Shown: positions 17,372-25,746 of the stretch, one piece after another
Layout: every line of letters begins with the position of its first letter
How positions within the stretch are numbered: position 1 is the stretch's first letter
Assembly: GCF_004310345.1 (NCBI RefSeq)
Contig: NZ_SISK01000008.1
Span: forward strand, 1 to 64,000
DNA: 64,000 nt
Source: Paracoccus subflavus
GTDB taxonomy: Bacteria > Pseudomonadota > Alphaproteobacteria > Rhodobacterales > Rhodobacteraceae
Direction of reading: 5' to 3'
Translations under genes and position numbers: made by a program
Notes under the pieces: generated by a model
What the model saw: the letters and a program-made list of their open reading frames with translations, nothing else
What the model was told of the DNA's origin: nothing
Databases searched by the model: none

Positions 17372-19887
17372 GCCCGAAGCACGCGGGCAGGCCGCGCCGA
17401 CAGCGGGCGCAGGGCGAATGCCAGGCCTGCGGCAAGCGTTGCCAGCGTCCCGCCCAGGACGATCAGCAGGGCTGATCCGGGGGCAAAGCGGTAATCCAGT
17501 TCCATCACCTGCGTCAGCACGGCCCAGCCGGCAAGTGCTGCGACGGCCACGGCCACAAGCCCCGCCGCCGCCCCCATCAGCGCGGACCGCAGGGCAAAGC
17601 TGGCCAGCACCCGGCCCCGCGTGGCCCCCAGGGTCTTCAGCACCGCGGCCTCGAAGACGCGGGCACGTTCCCCCGCCGCCGCCGCGCCGATCAGCACGAC
17701 AAATCCCGTTGCCAGCGTCGCCAGGGCCGCCACGCGGGTGGCCGAGGCAAGCGCGGCCATGGCCTCGGCCACCCGCGCGGCCACCTCGCGCACGCCGACC
17801 GCCGTGACATTGGGAAAGGCGTTCGACACCGCGCGCATGATCCGCCCCTCGGACTCGGGGTCGGCATGGACGGTGGCAATATAGGTATGGGGGGCCGATT
17901 GCAGGCTGGCTGCGTCGAAGATCATCACGAAGCCGATGCCGCCGCTGCGGAAATCGAGCTGCCGGAAATTGGCGATGGTGCCGGTGATGTCGCGGCCCAG
18001 GATGTTGACGGTGATCCGGTCGCCCAGGCTCAGGCCCAGTTCGGCCGCCTCCTCGGCGCCAAAGCTGATCTGCGGCTCGCCCGCATGGTCGGGCGCCCAC
18101 CAGTCGCCTGCGGTCAGAACGGTGCCGTCCGGCGGGGCGGCGGCATAGCTGACGCCGCGATCGCCGTGCAGCACCCAGTGATCCCCCCATTCCCGCGCCG
18201 GAACGTCGTTGATCGCCGTGATGATGCCCCGCAGAGAGGGGGCGGTTTCCACCTGGCCGACCCCCGGATCGGACGCCATTTCGTCAAGAAATCCAGGCAA
18301 CTGGTCCGGCTGGATGTCGATGAAAAAGAAGGCAGGCGCGCGTTCGGGCAATTCGGCGGCGATGGCGCGGCGCAGGTTGGTGTCGATCTGGCCGACCGAG
18401 GCCAGAACGGACAGTCCCAAGCCCAGCGACAGCACCACGGCCGTCACGCCTTCGCGCGGGTTGCCCACCGCCGCAACGGCCAGCCGCAGCGCGGTTCGGC
18501 CGCGCAATGCCGGATGACGGGCCAGCCGCCTTGCCAGCCGGCGCAGGCCAATCGCCGCCAGCCACAACGCTCCCAGGGCAAGCATCACCCCCGCCGTGGT
18601 CCACAGGGCCAGCCGGGGGACCGAGGCGAGCCCCGCGGCCGCCCCCACCAGCGTCGCCAGCGACACGATCAGCACCGCCAGATAGACCCCCCGCGGCCTG
18701 GCACGCGACCCGGCCCCGATGCCGCGATACAGCGCCGCCGCCCGGACGCGTTCCACCTGGGCCAAGGGCAGCAAGGTAAAGATCAGCGCGGTCAGCAGGC
18801 CATAGAGCGCGGCTTCGGCCAAGGGGGCGGGATAAAGGCCGAATTCCGCGGGGATCGGCAGGCGGGCCTGCAAAAGCGGCGCGGCGGCCAGCGGAACCAG
18901 GCCCCCCAGCAACAGCCCCGCCGCCACCCCCAGCAGGGTCAGGATGCCGACCTGAAGGAAATAGATTGCAAAGATCGTCCCCCCTTCGGCCCCAAGGGTC
19001 TTGAGGGTGGCGATCACCGGGGTCTTGCCTTCCAGATAGCTGCGCACGGCCGCCGACACGCCCACCCCGCCGACGGCAAGGCCCGCAAGACCCACCAGCA
19101 CCAGAAACGATCCCAGCCGGTCCACAAAGACTTCGACCCCCGGGGCGCCGCGGCGGCTGTCGCGCCAGCGCATCCCGGCATCCTCGAAGGCGGCGGTTGC
19201 GGCCACGCGCATGTCGTCCAGGCTGTCTCCGGGCCGCAGCGTCACCCGATAGCTGGTTTCATAGAGCGTCCCCTCGGCCAACAGCCCGGAATTGGCCAGG
19301 CCCTGCGTGGCAACAAGCGTGCGCGGCCCCAGGCCGAAGGTGCCGCCCACCGCGTCGGGTTCGCGGGTCAGCGCCGCCATCAGCACGAAATCCTGTATGC
19401 CCAGCCGGAACCGGTCGCCGGGCGCAAGACCCAGCCGGTCCATCAGCACCGGGTCCATGGCGGCGCCCGGCAGGCCGTCCTGCCCGGCCAGAACCTCGGT
19501 CACCGGCATCGGCGGGTCGAACACGGCCTGACCATACAGCGGCCAGTTGCCGTCCACGCCCTTGACCTGCGTCAGGGCACGTTCGGCATCCTCTCCGCCG
19601 CCTGCCACGGCCATGGACCGGAAATCGACCACCTCGGACACCTGTTCCGCGCGGGCGTCGATCCAGGCCCGTTCGTCATCGGTGGCAAAACGATAGGTCA
19701 GCCGCAGATCTGCATCGCCGCCCAGCAGGGCCGCGCCCTCGCGGGACAGGCCCGTCTCGATCGCCGCCCGGACCGAGCCGACGGCGGCGATGGCGCCCAC
19801 CCCCAGGGCCAGGCACAAAAGAAAGATCCAGAAGCCTGCCAGCCCGCCGCGCAGCTCGCGCCGGGCCATGCGCCAGGCGGCGGTCAT
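17362..19887 (-). CDS. ybbP: FtsX-type ABC transporter permease (YbbP-like)
   Basis: An 841-residue membrane protein, close to E. coli YbbP in size. It has an N-terminal helix, a large periplasmic domain, three helices near residues 260-380, more helices in the middle, a second periplasmic domain and three C-terminal helices. This is the duplicated FtsX layout of type VII (MacB-like) ABC systems. It overlaps the ATPase gene by ATGA (19884-19887). With the divergent tesA-like esterase it recreates the E. coli tesA-ybbA-ybbP neighbourhood, suggesting lipid or envelope-related work rather than uptake. Confidence 0.87.
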   Translation of the reverse strand: MTAAWRMARRELRGGLAGFWIFLLCLALGVGAIAAVGSVRAAIETGLSREGAALLGGDADLRLTYRFATDDERAWIDARAEQVSEVVDFRSMAVAGGGEDAERALTQVKGVDGNWPLYGQAVFDPPMPVTEVLAGQDGLPGAAMDPVLMDRLGLAPGDRFRLGIQDFVLMAALTREPDAVGGTFGLGPRTLVATQGLANSGLLAEGTLYETSYRVTLRPGDSLDDMRVAATAAFEDAGMRWRDSRRGAPGVEVFVDRLGSFLVLVGLAGLAVGGVGVSAAVRSYLEGKTPVIATLKTLGAEGGTIFAIYFLQVGILTLLGVAAGLLLGGLVPLAAAPLLQARLPIPAEFGLYPAPLAEAALYGLLTALIFTLLPLAQVERVRAAALYRGIGAGSRARPRGVYLAVLIVSLATLVGAAAGLASVPRLALWTTAGVMLALGALWLAAIGLRRLARRLARHPALRGRTALRLAVAAVGNPREGVTAVVLSLGLGLSVLASVGQIDTNLRRAIAAELPERAPAFFFIDIQPDQLPGFLDEMASDPGVGQVETAPSLRGIITAINDVPAREWGDHWVLHGDRGVSYAAAPPDGTVLTAGDWWAPDHAGEPQISFGAEEAAELGLSLGDRITVNILGRDITGTIANFRQLDFRSGGIGFVMIFDAASLQSAPHTYIATVHADPESEGRIMRAVSNAFPNVTAVGVREVAARVAEAMAALASATRVAALATLATGFVVLIGAAAAGERARVFEAAVLKTLGATRGRVLASFALRSALMGAAAGLVAVAVAALAGWAVLTQVMELDYRFAPGSALLIVLGGTLATLAAGLAFALRPLSARPARVLRAQD

Positions 19888-20582
19888 GATGCGGCCCGGC
19901 GCAGGCGGTCCTCGCCCTCGATGCGGCCATCGCGCAGGCGCAGCACCCGGTCGCAGCGCGCGGCCAGATCCGCGGCATGGGTGACAAGAACCAGCGTGGT
20001 GCCGTGCCGGTCGCGCAGGCCGAACATCAGGTCCATGATCGCTTTGCCGCTGGCCCCGTCCAGGTTGCCGGTGGGTTCGTCCGCCAAAAGGATCGCGGGC
20101 CGGGGCGCGGCGGCACGGGCCAGGGCCACGCGCTGCTGTTCGCCCCCGGACATCTGCGCGGGGTAATGATCCATCCGCGCGCCCAGGCCCACGGCGCGCA
20201 ATTCGGTGGCGGCGCGGTCGAATACGTCATCCTGCCCGGCCAGTTCCAGCGGGGTGGCGACGTTTTCCAGGGCGGTCATGGTAGGGATCAGGTGAAAGGA
20301 CTGGAACACCACCCCCATGCGGCCCCGGCGGAACCTGGCCAGGGCATCCTCGTCCAGATTGGTCAGGTCGTGGCCAAGCGCCCGGACGGTGCCGCCCGTT
20401 GCCTGTTCCAGCCCGCCCATCAGCATCAGCAACGAGGATTTCCCCGATCCCGAAGGTCCGACCAGCCCCAGCGTCTCGCCCCGGTGGACATCCAGGGAAA
20501 TGCCCCTCAAGATCGCCACCGGCCCGGCATTGCCGTGCAGGGTCAGGTCCACATCACTCAGCGACAAAACCGGATCGGTCAT
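19884..20582 (-). CDS. ybbA: ABC transporter ATP-binding protein (YbbA-like)
   Basis: A 232-residue LolD/MacB-type ATPase. It has Walker A GPSGSGKSS at about 41-49, the Q-loop in VVFQSFHLIPTMTALENV, signature MSGGEQQRVALARA, Walker B ILLADEPTGNLD and switch His in LVTHAADLA. It energises the FtsX-type permease encoded next. ATG 20582 gives the usual N terminus; ATG 20588 is an alternative. The start codon faces the start of the tesA-like gene, with the two coding regions overlapping at their 5' ends. Confidence 0.9.
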   Translation of the reverse strand: MTDPVLSLSDVDLTLHGNAGPVAILRGISLDVHRGETLGLVGPSGSGKSSLLMLMGGLEQATGGTVRALGHDLTNLDEDALARFRRGRMGVVFQSFHLIPTMTALENVATPLELAGQDDVFDRAATELRAVGLGARMDHYPAQMSGGEQQRVALARAAAPRPAILLADEPTGNLDGASGKAIMDLMFGLRDRHGTTLVLVTHAADLAARCDRVLRLRDGRIEGEDRLRRAAS

Positions 20583-21300
20583 GAACATCGTCCCCGAAAA
20601 CCTGCGTTCATTGGCATCTAGGCCCTGGCGCCGCGCGAACAACCCGCGATGGCGCGACATTTTCACCGTCGCGGTTCTGGCCGCCGCCCCTGCCGCGGCT
20701 TGCGCCGAAGAACCGCTGAGGCTTGTGGCGCTTGGGGATTCGCTGACACAGGGCTATGGCCTGCCGCAGGATCAGGGCCTTGTGCCGCAGTTGCAGGACT
20801 GGCTGCGAAAGGCGGGCCATGACGTCATCGTGATCAACGCAGGCGTCAGCGGCGACACCACGGCGGGGGGATTGTCGCGGCTGGACTGGACTTTGGCCGA
20901 CAGGCCCGACGCGATGATCGTGGCGCTTGGCGGCAATGACCTGTTGCGCGGGATCGACCCGGCCGTAAGCCGCGCCAACCTGGACGCGATCCTGACCCGG
21001 CTGGATGCCGAGGGCGTGCCCGCCATGCTGGTCGGCCTGCCCGCGCCGGGCAATTACGGCCCCGAATTTCAGCGCGATTTCCAGGCCATGTATCCCGAAC
21101 TGGCGGAAACGCATGATGCCGCCCTGTATCCCGACCTGCTGGCCCCGATTGCCCGCAAATACGCCACCGGCCAGGACTATGCAGACCTGATGCAGGAGGA
21201 CCGCCTGCACCCGAGCGCGGCAGGCGTTACCGCCATCGTCGAGGCGATGGGACCGGCCGTGGCCGGATGGCTGGAGGAGGTCAGGGCGCCGGCCGACTGA
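20581..21300 (+). CDS. tesA: Arylesterase / acyl-CoA thioesterase I-like SGNH hydrolase
   Basis: A periplasmic SGNH hydrolase. Block I is LVALGDSLTQGYG (Ser54), block III is ALGGNDLLRG, and block V is DRLHPSAAG with the Asp-His pair. The N terminus contains a signal sequence ending near AAPAAACAEE. From ATG 20581 the leader is long, with a basic n-region; TTG 20608 would give a shorter one. It is transcribed divergently from ybbA with overlapping start regions. It probably cleaves short acyl esters or thioesters. Confidence 0.85.
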   Translation: MNIVPENLRSLASRPWRRANNPRWRDIFTVAVLAAAPAAACAEEPLRLVALGDSLTQGYGLPQDQGLVPQLQDWLRKAGHDVIVINAGVSGDTTAGGLSRLDWTLADRPDAMIVALGGNDLLRGIDPAVSRANLDAILTRLDAEGVPAMLVGLPAPGNYGPEFQRDFQAMYPELAETHDAALYPDLLAPIARKYATGQDYADLMQEDRLHPSAAGVTAIVEAMGPAVAGWLEEVRAPAD

Positions 21301-21958
21301 CCCCGGCGGTCTGCCGGGACAGGACATGGCGATACCAGACCTCGATCATCCAGGCCAGCATGGCGGCATTCAGCAGATGCCACAGGAAATGCGTGCCCGT
21401 GGGGATCGTCTCGCACAAGGGTTCGTCCAGCGTGCGAAAGATCAGCGACAGGATCAGGATGGCGGCCCCGACGGCCAGGCCCCGGGCGGTTTCTGGCGCC
21501 CGTCCGTGCAGCAGCCCCGCATAGATCAGGATCAGCAGCGGCACCGGGGCATAGCTGGCCGAGGAGCCGATGCCGGGGATGGTGGCGAACAGCGGCACCG
21601 TCAGCATGGCATAGGGAATGAACCCCGCCGTCACGACCCCCGCCAGCAAGGGCCGCAGGTGCAGGAAATCCCGCGATGCGGCAAAGACGTAGATCAGGAT
21701 GAAAGCCACGATGGGCAGCACGTCCATCAGGCTTGTCAGCGGATTGGCATGGGTGTGGAACAGCCACGACCCGATGCCGATCACGAACAGCACCGCTGTC
21801 AGCAGCCGCCCGGTGGGCAGAGCGTGGGGACGGTGGCGCAGCCCGATCCACACCGCAGCCAGGATGAAGGCCAGGTTGGTCAGGGCATTCAACGGCTCGG
21901 ACCAGTAATCGGGGCCGGTGCGTTCGCAATAGGCATCGACGGGGGAAAGCCAGTTCAT
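21281..21958 (-). CDS. Ceramidase-like integral membrane hydrolase
   Basis: A 225-residue protein with about seven membrane helices and the alkaline-ceramidase family pattern: the N-terminal VDAYCERTGPDYWSEPLNALTNLAF, the central GIGSWLFHTHA with the conserved Ser/His, and the C-terminal HFLWHLLNAAM with the zinc-ligand His pair. Such proteins hydrolyse amide-linked lipids in the membrane. Bacterial substrates are uncertain. The 3' end overlaps the tesA-like gene by 20 bases on the opposite strand. Confidence 0.82.
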   Translation of the reverse strand: MNWLSPVDAYCERTGPDYWSEPLNALTNLAFILAAVWIGLRHRPHALPTGRLLTAVLFVIGIGSWLFHTHANPLTSLMDVLPIVAFILIYVFAASRDFLHLRPLLAGVVTAGFIPYAMLTVPLFATIPGIGSSASYAPVPLLILIYAGLLHGRAPETARGLAVGAAILILSLIFRTLDEPLCETIPTGTHFLWHLLNAAMLAWMIEVWYRHVLSRQTAGVSRPAP

Positions 21959-22151
21959 GCCGTACCTTTCGTCTGACTGGCCGCAGGGCCGACAACAACG
22001 CGGGAACCCTGCGGGCTATGTGTCTGCAGTATTTTCTGCCGCCCCCGATACGCTGGTATCATCCGCTGGCAAAGGCTCCTGTCCATCAGGGTGACGAAAA
22101 TCGGGCCCGCGCGGCAGCCGCCGGTCCGCCACCCTCGGCTTGCCCGATTTT

Positions 22152-22165
22152 ATAGCCTGTGCTAT
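22152..22165. promoter_or_regulatory. Putative MntR operator upstream of mntR
   Basis: ATAGC-CTGT-GCTAT, a perfect 5-bp inverted repeat, 47 bases before the mntR start. Almost the same site (TTAGC-CCAT-GCTAT) lies before mntA. Its position suits autoregulation by MntR. Confidence 0.65.
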
Positions 22166-22212
22166 ATGTGTGAACGACAAGAAAACATCTTCCCTCCTTG
22201 CAGGACCGCCCC

Positions 22213-22668
22213 ATGACCCGCCCGCCTGCCGCCCATCGCCCTGACGAAGGCGTCGATGCCGAAATCCATGCCGAGGCGCATCACAAGACGCGCGAAGCCC
22301 GTCGCACCGAACTGGTCGAGGATTACGTCGAACTGATCGCCGAACTGATCGACCGCGATGGCGAGGCCCGCCAGGTCGAGATCGCCCGCCGACTGGGGGT
22401 GGCCCAGCCGACCGTGGCCAAGATGCTGAAACGGTTGTCCGAGGACGGCCTGGTGCATCAACGGCCCTATCGCGGGATCTTTCTGACCGAAGCCGGGCAC
22501 CGGCTGGCCGAGGCCTGTCACAGCCGCCACGAGATCGTCGAGGCCTTTCTGCGCGCCATCGGCGTCAGCGATGCGGTCGCCCGTCACGATGCCGAGGGGA
22601 TCGAGCATCACGTCAGCCAGGAAACGCTGGACGCCTTTGCCCGTCATGTCGCAGCGCAAGTGAATTGA
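22213..22668 (+). CDS. mntR: Manganese-responsive DtxR-family repressor
   Basis: A 151-residue MntR. The N-terminal winged helix includes RQVEIARRLGVAQPTVAKMLKRLSEDGLVHQRPYRGIFLTEAG, followed by a dimerisation/metal-binding domain with HSRHEIVEAFLRAIGV and DAEGIEHHVSQETLDAF. Mn(II)-bound MntR represses manganese import. ATG 22213 was taken as the start; a TTG at 22198 is possible. The gene stands directly before mntABCD in the same direction, with a separate operator and promoter in between. Confidence 0.9.
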   Translation: MTRPPAAHRPDEGVDAEIHAEAHHKTREARRTELVEDYVELIAELIDRDGEARQVEIARRLGVAQPTVAKMLKRLSEDGLVHQRPYRGIFLTEAGHRLAEACHSRHEIVEAFLRAIGVSDAVARHDAEGIEHHVSQETLDAFARHVAAQVN

Positions 22669-22715
22669 GAAAAGGCCGCTGCTGGCCCTTGCCTGACAAA
22701 GGATGGCCGTCTATC

Positions 22716-22729
22716 TTAGCCCATGCTAT
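22716..22729. promoter_or_regulatory. Putative MntR operator upstream of mntA
   Basis: TTAGC-CCAT-GCTAT, matching the site at 22152-22165 in arm sequence and spacing. It ends 40 bases before the mntA start, where it could block transcription of mntABCD when manganese is plentiful. Confidence 0.65.
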
Positions 22730-22769
22730 GTTCGTTAGTCTCGTCGCAATTGCAAAAAGGACCGTTGCA

Positions 22770-23753
22770 GTGAAGCCTGGAATGTCTGCTGTCCTTGTCT
22801 TGGGAATGTTGTCTGCCCTGTCCGCTCCGTCGTTTGCCCAATCAGAGCCTGTCAGGGTTGTTACGACCATCGGCATGATCGGGGATGCGGTCGAAAATGT
22901 CGGCGGGGACTGCGTCGACCTGACCACCATCATGGGCCCCGGCGTCGACCCGCATCTTTATCAGGCCCGACCCGCCGATGTCCGCAGTCTTCAGACGGCC
23001 GACGTGATCCTGTATTCGGGCTATTTCCTGGAAGGCCGCCTGGGCGAGGTGCTGGACAAGTTCGGCGAGCAGAAACCCACCGTTGCCGTGTCGCCCGCGT
23101 CGATCCCCCGCGAGGATCTGATCGCGACGCAGGATTCCTATGGCGTCGATCCGCATCTTTGGATGGATGTCGGGCTGTGGTCTCGGATCGTGCCGACGAC
23201 CGCCGAGGTTCTGGCCCAGGCGCGCCCTGACTGCGAGGCCCGGTTCAGGACCAATGCCCAGGCTTATCGCGAACAGTTGCTGGCCCTGGACGGCTGGGTC
23301 CGCGAGGCCGTCGCCTCGATCCCGGAAGGGCAGCGCACGCTGGTCACGGCCCATGACGCCTTTGCCTATTACGGCCGCGCCTACGGGATCGAGGTCGCCG
23401 GCATCCAGGGCATCAGCACCCAGGCCGAGGCCAGCATTGCCGACATCCGCGCCACCGCCGACCTGATCGCGACCAAGGGCGTGCCCGCGGTCTTTGTGGA
23501 AAGCACCGTCAATCCCCGGACCATCCAGGCTGTCATCGATGCCGTCCGACAGCGCGGGGCCGAGGTCGAGATCGGCGGCGAACTGTTTTCCGATGCCATG
23601 GGCGAAGAAGGCACGGCCGGCGGTACCTATGTGGGCATGATCGTCGGAAATACCCGCACCATCGTCCAGGCGCTTGGCGGAACCGTGCCCGACTTGCCCC
23701 CGGCGCTTGCCGGATGGGCGGCGCAATGGAGCCTGGCGGGGGCCGAGGGATGA
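22770..23753 (+). CDS. mntA: Manganese ABC transporter, substrate-binding protein
   Basis: A cluster A-I (ZnuA/MntA) binding protein of 327 residues. The metal set is His62 (GVDPHLYQ), His129 (GVDPHLWMD), Glu244 (VFVESTVNPR) and Asp275 (ELFSDAMG). There is no His-rich loop, which points to Mn/Fe rather than Zn. The start is a GTG at 22770: AAAAAGG lies nine bases upstream, it yields a proper signal peptide (MSAVLVLGMLSALSAPSFA) and it leaves room for the operator at 22716. An ATG at 22728 would overlap the operator. Confidence 0.9.
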   Translation: MKPGMSAVLVLGMLSALSAPSFAQSEPVRVVTTIGMIGDAVENVGGDCVDLTTIMGPGVDPHLYQARPADVRSLQTADVILYSGYFLEGRLGEVLDKFGEQKPTVAVSPASIPREDLIATQDSYGVDPHLWMDVGLWSRIVPTTAEVLAQARPDCEARFRTNAQAYREQLLALDGWVREAVASIPEGQRTLVTAHDAFAYYGRAYGIEVAGIQGISTQAEASIADIRATADLIATKGVPAVFVESTVNPRTIQAVIDAVRQRGAEVEIGGELFSDAMGEEGTAGGTYVGMIVGNTRTIVQALGGTVPDLPPALAGWAAQWSLAGAEG

Positions 23754-24598
23754 CCGCCGCACCGTTTGTCCCGGCCGTGGCCGATCGGAAAGGGGCCGCC
23801 GTGCCCGACCGCCTGCACGAGCCGCAGCTTGCCCTGCATGTCGAGGATCTGACCGTCAGCTATGACAGCAAGCCGGTCCTGTGGGACATCGACATCGACA
23901 TTCCGCCGGGCGTCATGGCCGCAGTGGTGGGACCGAACGGTGCGGGCAAGAGCACCTTCATCAAGTCGGTCCTGGGTCTTGTCCGGCCCACGGCGGGGCA
24001 TGTCCGGATCTTCGGGCGGCCGTACGGCATGCAGCGGCGGCGTGTCGGCTATGTGCCGCAGCGGTCCTCGGTCGATTGGGATTTCCCGACCACGGCCCTG
24101 GATGTGGTCGGCATGGGGCTTTACGGGCGGCTGGGATGGCTGCGCCGCCCCGGTCGGCGCGAACGCGACGAGGCGCGGCACGCCCTGGAACAGGTGGGGA
24201 TGCAGGATTTCGCCCACCGCCAGATCAGCCAGCTTTCGGGCGGCCAGCAGCAGCGGGTTTTTCTGGCCCGCGCACTGGTCCAGCAGGCGGACCTGTATTT
24301 CCTGGACGAACCCATGGCCGGGGTGGATGCCACGACCGAACGGGCCATCGTGGACATCCTCCACCGCCTGCGCGCCCAGGGCAAGACGCTGGTCGTGGTG
24401 CATCATGACCTGCAAACCGTGCGGTCCTATTTCGACTGGATGGTCATTCTGAACATCCGCGCCATCGCGCAGGGGCCGGTGTCCCAGGTCTATACCGCCG
24501 AAAACCTGCGCAAGGCCTATGGCGGCCAGATCGCCCTGATCGAACATGAATCCTTTGGCGGGTCCGGCGCGACGGCCCAGACCCTTGGCGGGGGCTGA
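23750..24598 (+). CDS. mntB: Manganese ABC transporter, ATP-binding protein
   Basis: A 282-residue ATPase of the metal ABC-3 family. It has Walker A GPNGAGKST (61-69), signature LSGGQQQR (162-169), Walker B with DEP (186-188) and switch His in VVVHHDLQTV. The family-specific YVPQRSSVDWDFPTTALDVV segment is present. It overlaps mntA by ATGA. It powers the MntC-MntD permease pair encoded downstream. Confidence 0.92.
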   Translation: MTAAPFVPAVADRKGAAVPDRLHEPQLALHVEDLTVSYDSKPVLWDIDIDIPPGVMAAVVGPNGAGKSTFIKSVLGLVRPTAGHVRIFGRPYGMQRRRVGYVPQRSSVDWDFPTTALDVVGMGLYGRLGWLRRPGRRERDEARHALEQVGMQDFAHRQISQLSGGQQQRVFLARALVQQADLYFLDEPMAGVDATTERAIVDILHRLRAQGKTLVVVHHDLQTVRSYFDWMVILNIRAIAQGPVSQVYTAENLRKAYGGQIALIEHESFGGSGATAQTLGGG

Positions 24599-24600
24599 AG

Positions 24601-25746
24601 ATGCTGGCGCTGCTGGCCGATTCGACCATCCGCACGGTCGCCCTGGGCGCGGCGCTGCTGGGAATCTCCAGCGGCGTGCTGGGCTGTTTCGCCGTGCTGC
24701 GGCGGCAAAGCCTGCTGGGCGACACGCTGGCCCATGCGGCGCTGCCGGGCGTCTGCCTGGGGTTCCTGATTGCGGGATCGCGCGATCTTGGCAGCATCAT
24801 GCTGGGCGCCCTGGCGACCGGCGCCGCCGCCGCCCTGGCGGTGCTGCTTCTGACCCGGACCAGCCGGCTCAAGACCGATGCCGCCCTGGGCATCGCGCTC
24901 AGCCTGTTTTTCGCGCTTGGCGTCGTTCTGCTGACCTTTATCCAGGGCCGGGGAAATAGCGCACAGGGAGGCCTGGACTCTTTTCTGTTCGGGCAGGCCG
25001 CGGCCATGCTGCGCAGCGATCTGTGGATCATGGGCGCGATCACCGCGGCGGCTCTGGCCCTGGTGGCGATTTTCTGGAAGGAATTCAAGCTGGCGTCCTT
25101 CGATCCGGGCTTCGCGGCCTCGCTGGGTCTGCCGGTTCTGGCGCTCGAGGCGGCGATGACGGCCATGGTGGCCCTGGCGGTCGTGGTGGGATTGCAGATG
25201 GTGGGGGTCGTGCTGATGACCGCCATGATCATCGCCCCCGCCACCGCCGCACGGCAGTGGACGCGCAGCCTGGGGGCCATGGTGGTGCTGTCGGCGCTGT
25301 TCGGAACGCTGGCCGGGGTGACGGGGGCGGTGATCAGCGCGGCCAGCCGGGGGCTGTCCACGGGGCCGCTGATCGTGCTGGCGATTTCCGCCATCGTCTT
25401 TCTGTCGCTGCTGGCCGCGCCCGGCCGCGGTCTGGCCTGGGCCGCCCTGCGGCACTGGCGGAACCGTCGCAATCTGGAGTCGCAGCAGGTTCTGGCCACG
25501 CTGTATCGCATGGCGGCGGAACACGGCGACCGCCGCCACCCGGTCGAGCTGGGGACGCTTGACACCTTCCATGGCACCCCGACCCGCCGCGCGCTGTCGC
25601 GACTGGAGCGTCAGGGCCTGGTCCGCCCGGTCCGTCACGAACCCGAACGGACCCCGCATTGGGAACTGACGCCCCAGGGGCTTGCCCAGGCGCGTCGGCT
25701 GCTGACCGACACGGGCGGCGATAGGGACGGGGAGGAGATGTCGTGA
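24601..25746 (+). CDS. mntC: Manganese ABC transporter permease with C-terminal winged-helix domain
   Basis: An ABC-3 family permease of 381 residues. Residues 1-275 carry eight to nine helices and the family motif RRQSLLGDTLAHAALPGV. Residues about 290-370 form a soluble tail (ESQQVLATLYRMAAEHG, then TPTRRALSRLERQGLV and LTPQGLAQARRLL) that reads as a winged helix, making the protein about 100 residues longer than a bare permease. Similar DtxR-like tails are known in some TroC/MntC proteins; a metal-sensing or docking role is inference. Two bases separate it from mntB. Confidence 0.9.
   Translation: MLALLADSTIRTVALGAALLGISSGVLGCFAVLRRQSLLGDTLAHAALPGVCLGFLIAGSRDLGSIMLGALATGAAAALAVLLLTRTSRLKTDAALGIALSLFFALGVVLLTFIQGRGNSAQGGLDSFLFGQAAAMLRSDLWIMGAITAAALALVAIFWKEFKLASFDPGFAASLGLPVLALEAAMTAMVALAVVVGLQMVGVVLMTAMIIAPATAARQWTRSLGAMVVLSALFGTLAGVTGAVISAASRGLSTGPLIVLAISAIVFLSLLAAPGRGLAWAALRHWRNRRNLESQQVLATLYRMAAEHGDRRHPVELGTLDTFHGTPTRRALSRLERQGLVRPVRHEPERTPHWELTPQGLAQARRLLTDTGGDRDGEEMS

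Noticed and set aside
17866..20166. 766-codon plus-strand open frame
   Set aside because: Antisense to ybbP/ybbA with a composition typical of reversed GC-rich coding DNA (Gln, His, Arg, Gly).
21959..22212. Manganese (yybP-ykoY) riboswitch before mntR
   Set aside because: GC-rich hairpins exist here, but the conserved loop sequences of that riboswitch were not found; the inverted repeat at 22152 is a simpler explanation.
22665..22769. Earlier starts (TTG 22665, ATG 22728) for mntA
   Set aside because: They would run through the operator-like site at 22716 and spoil the signal peptide; GTG 22770 has a good ribosome site.
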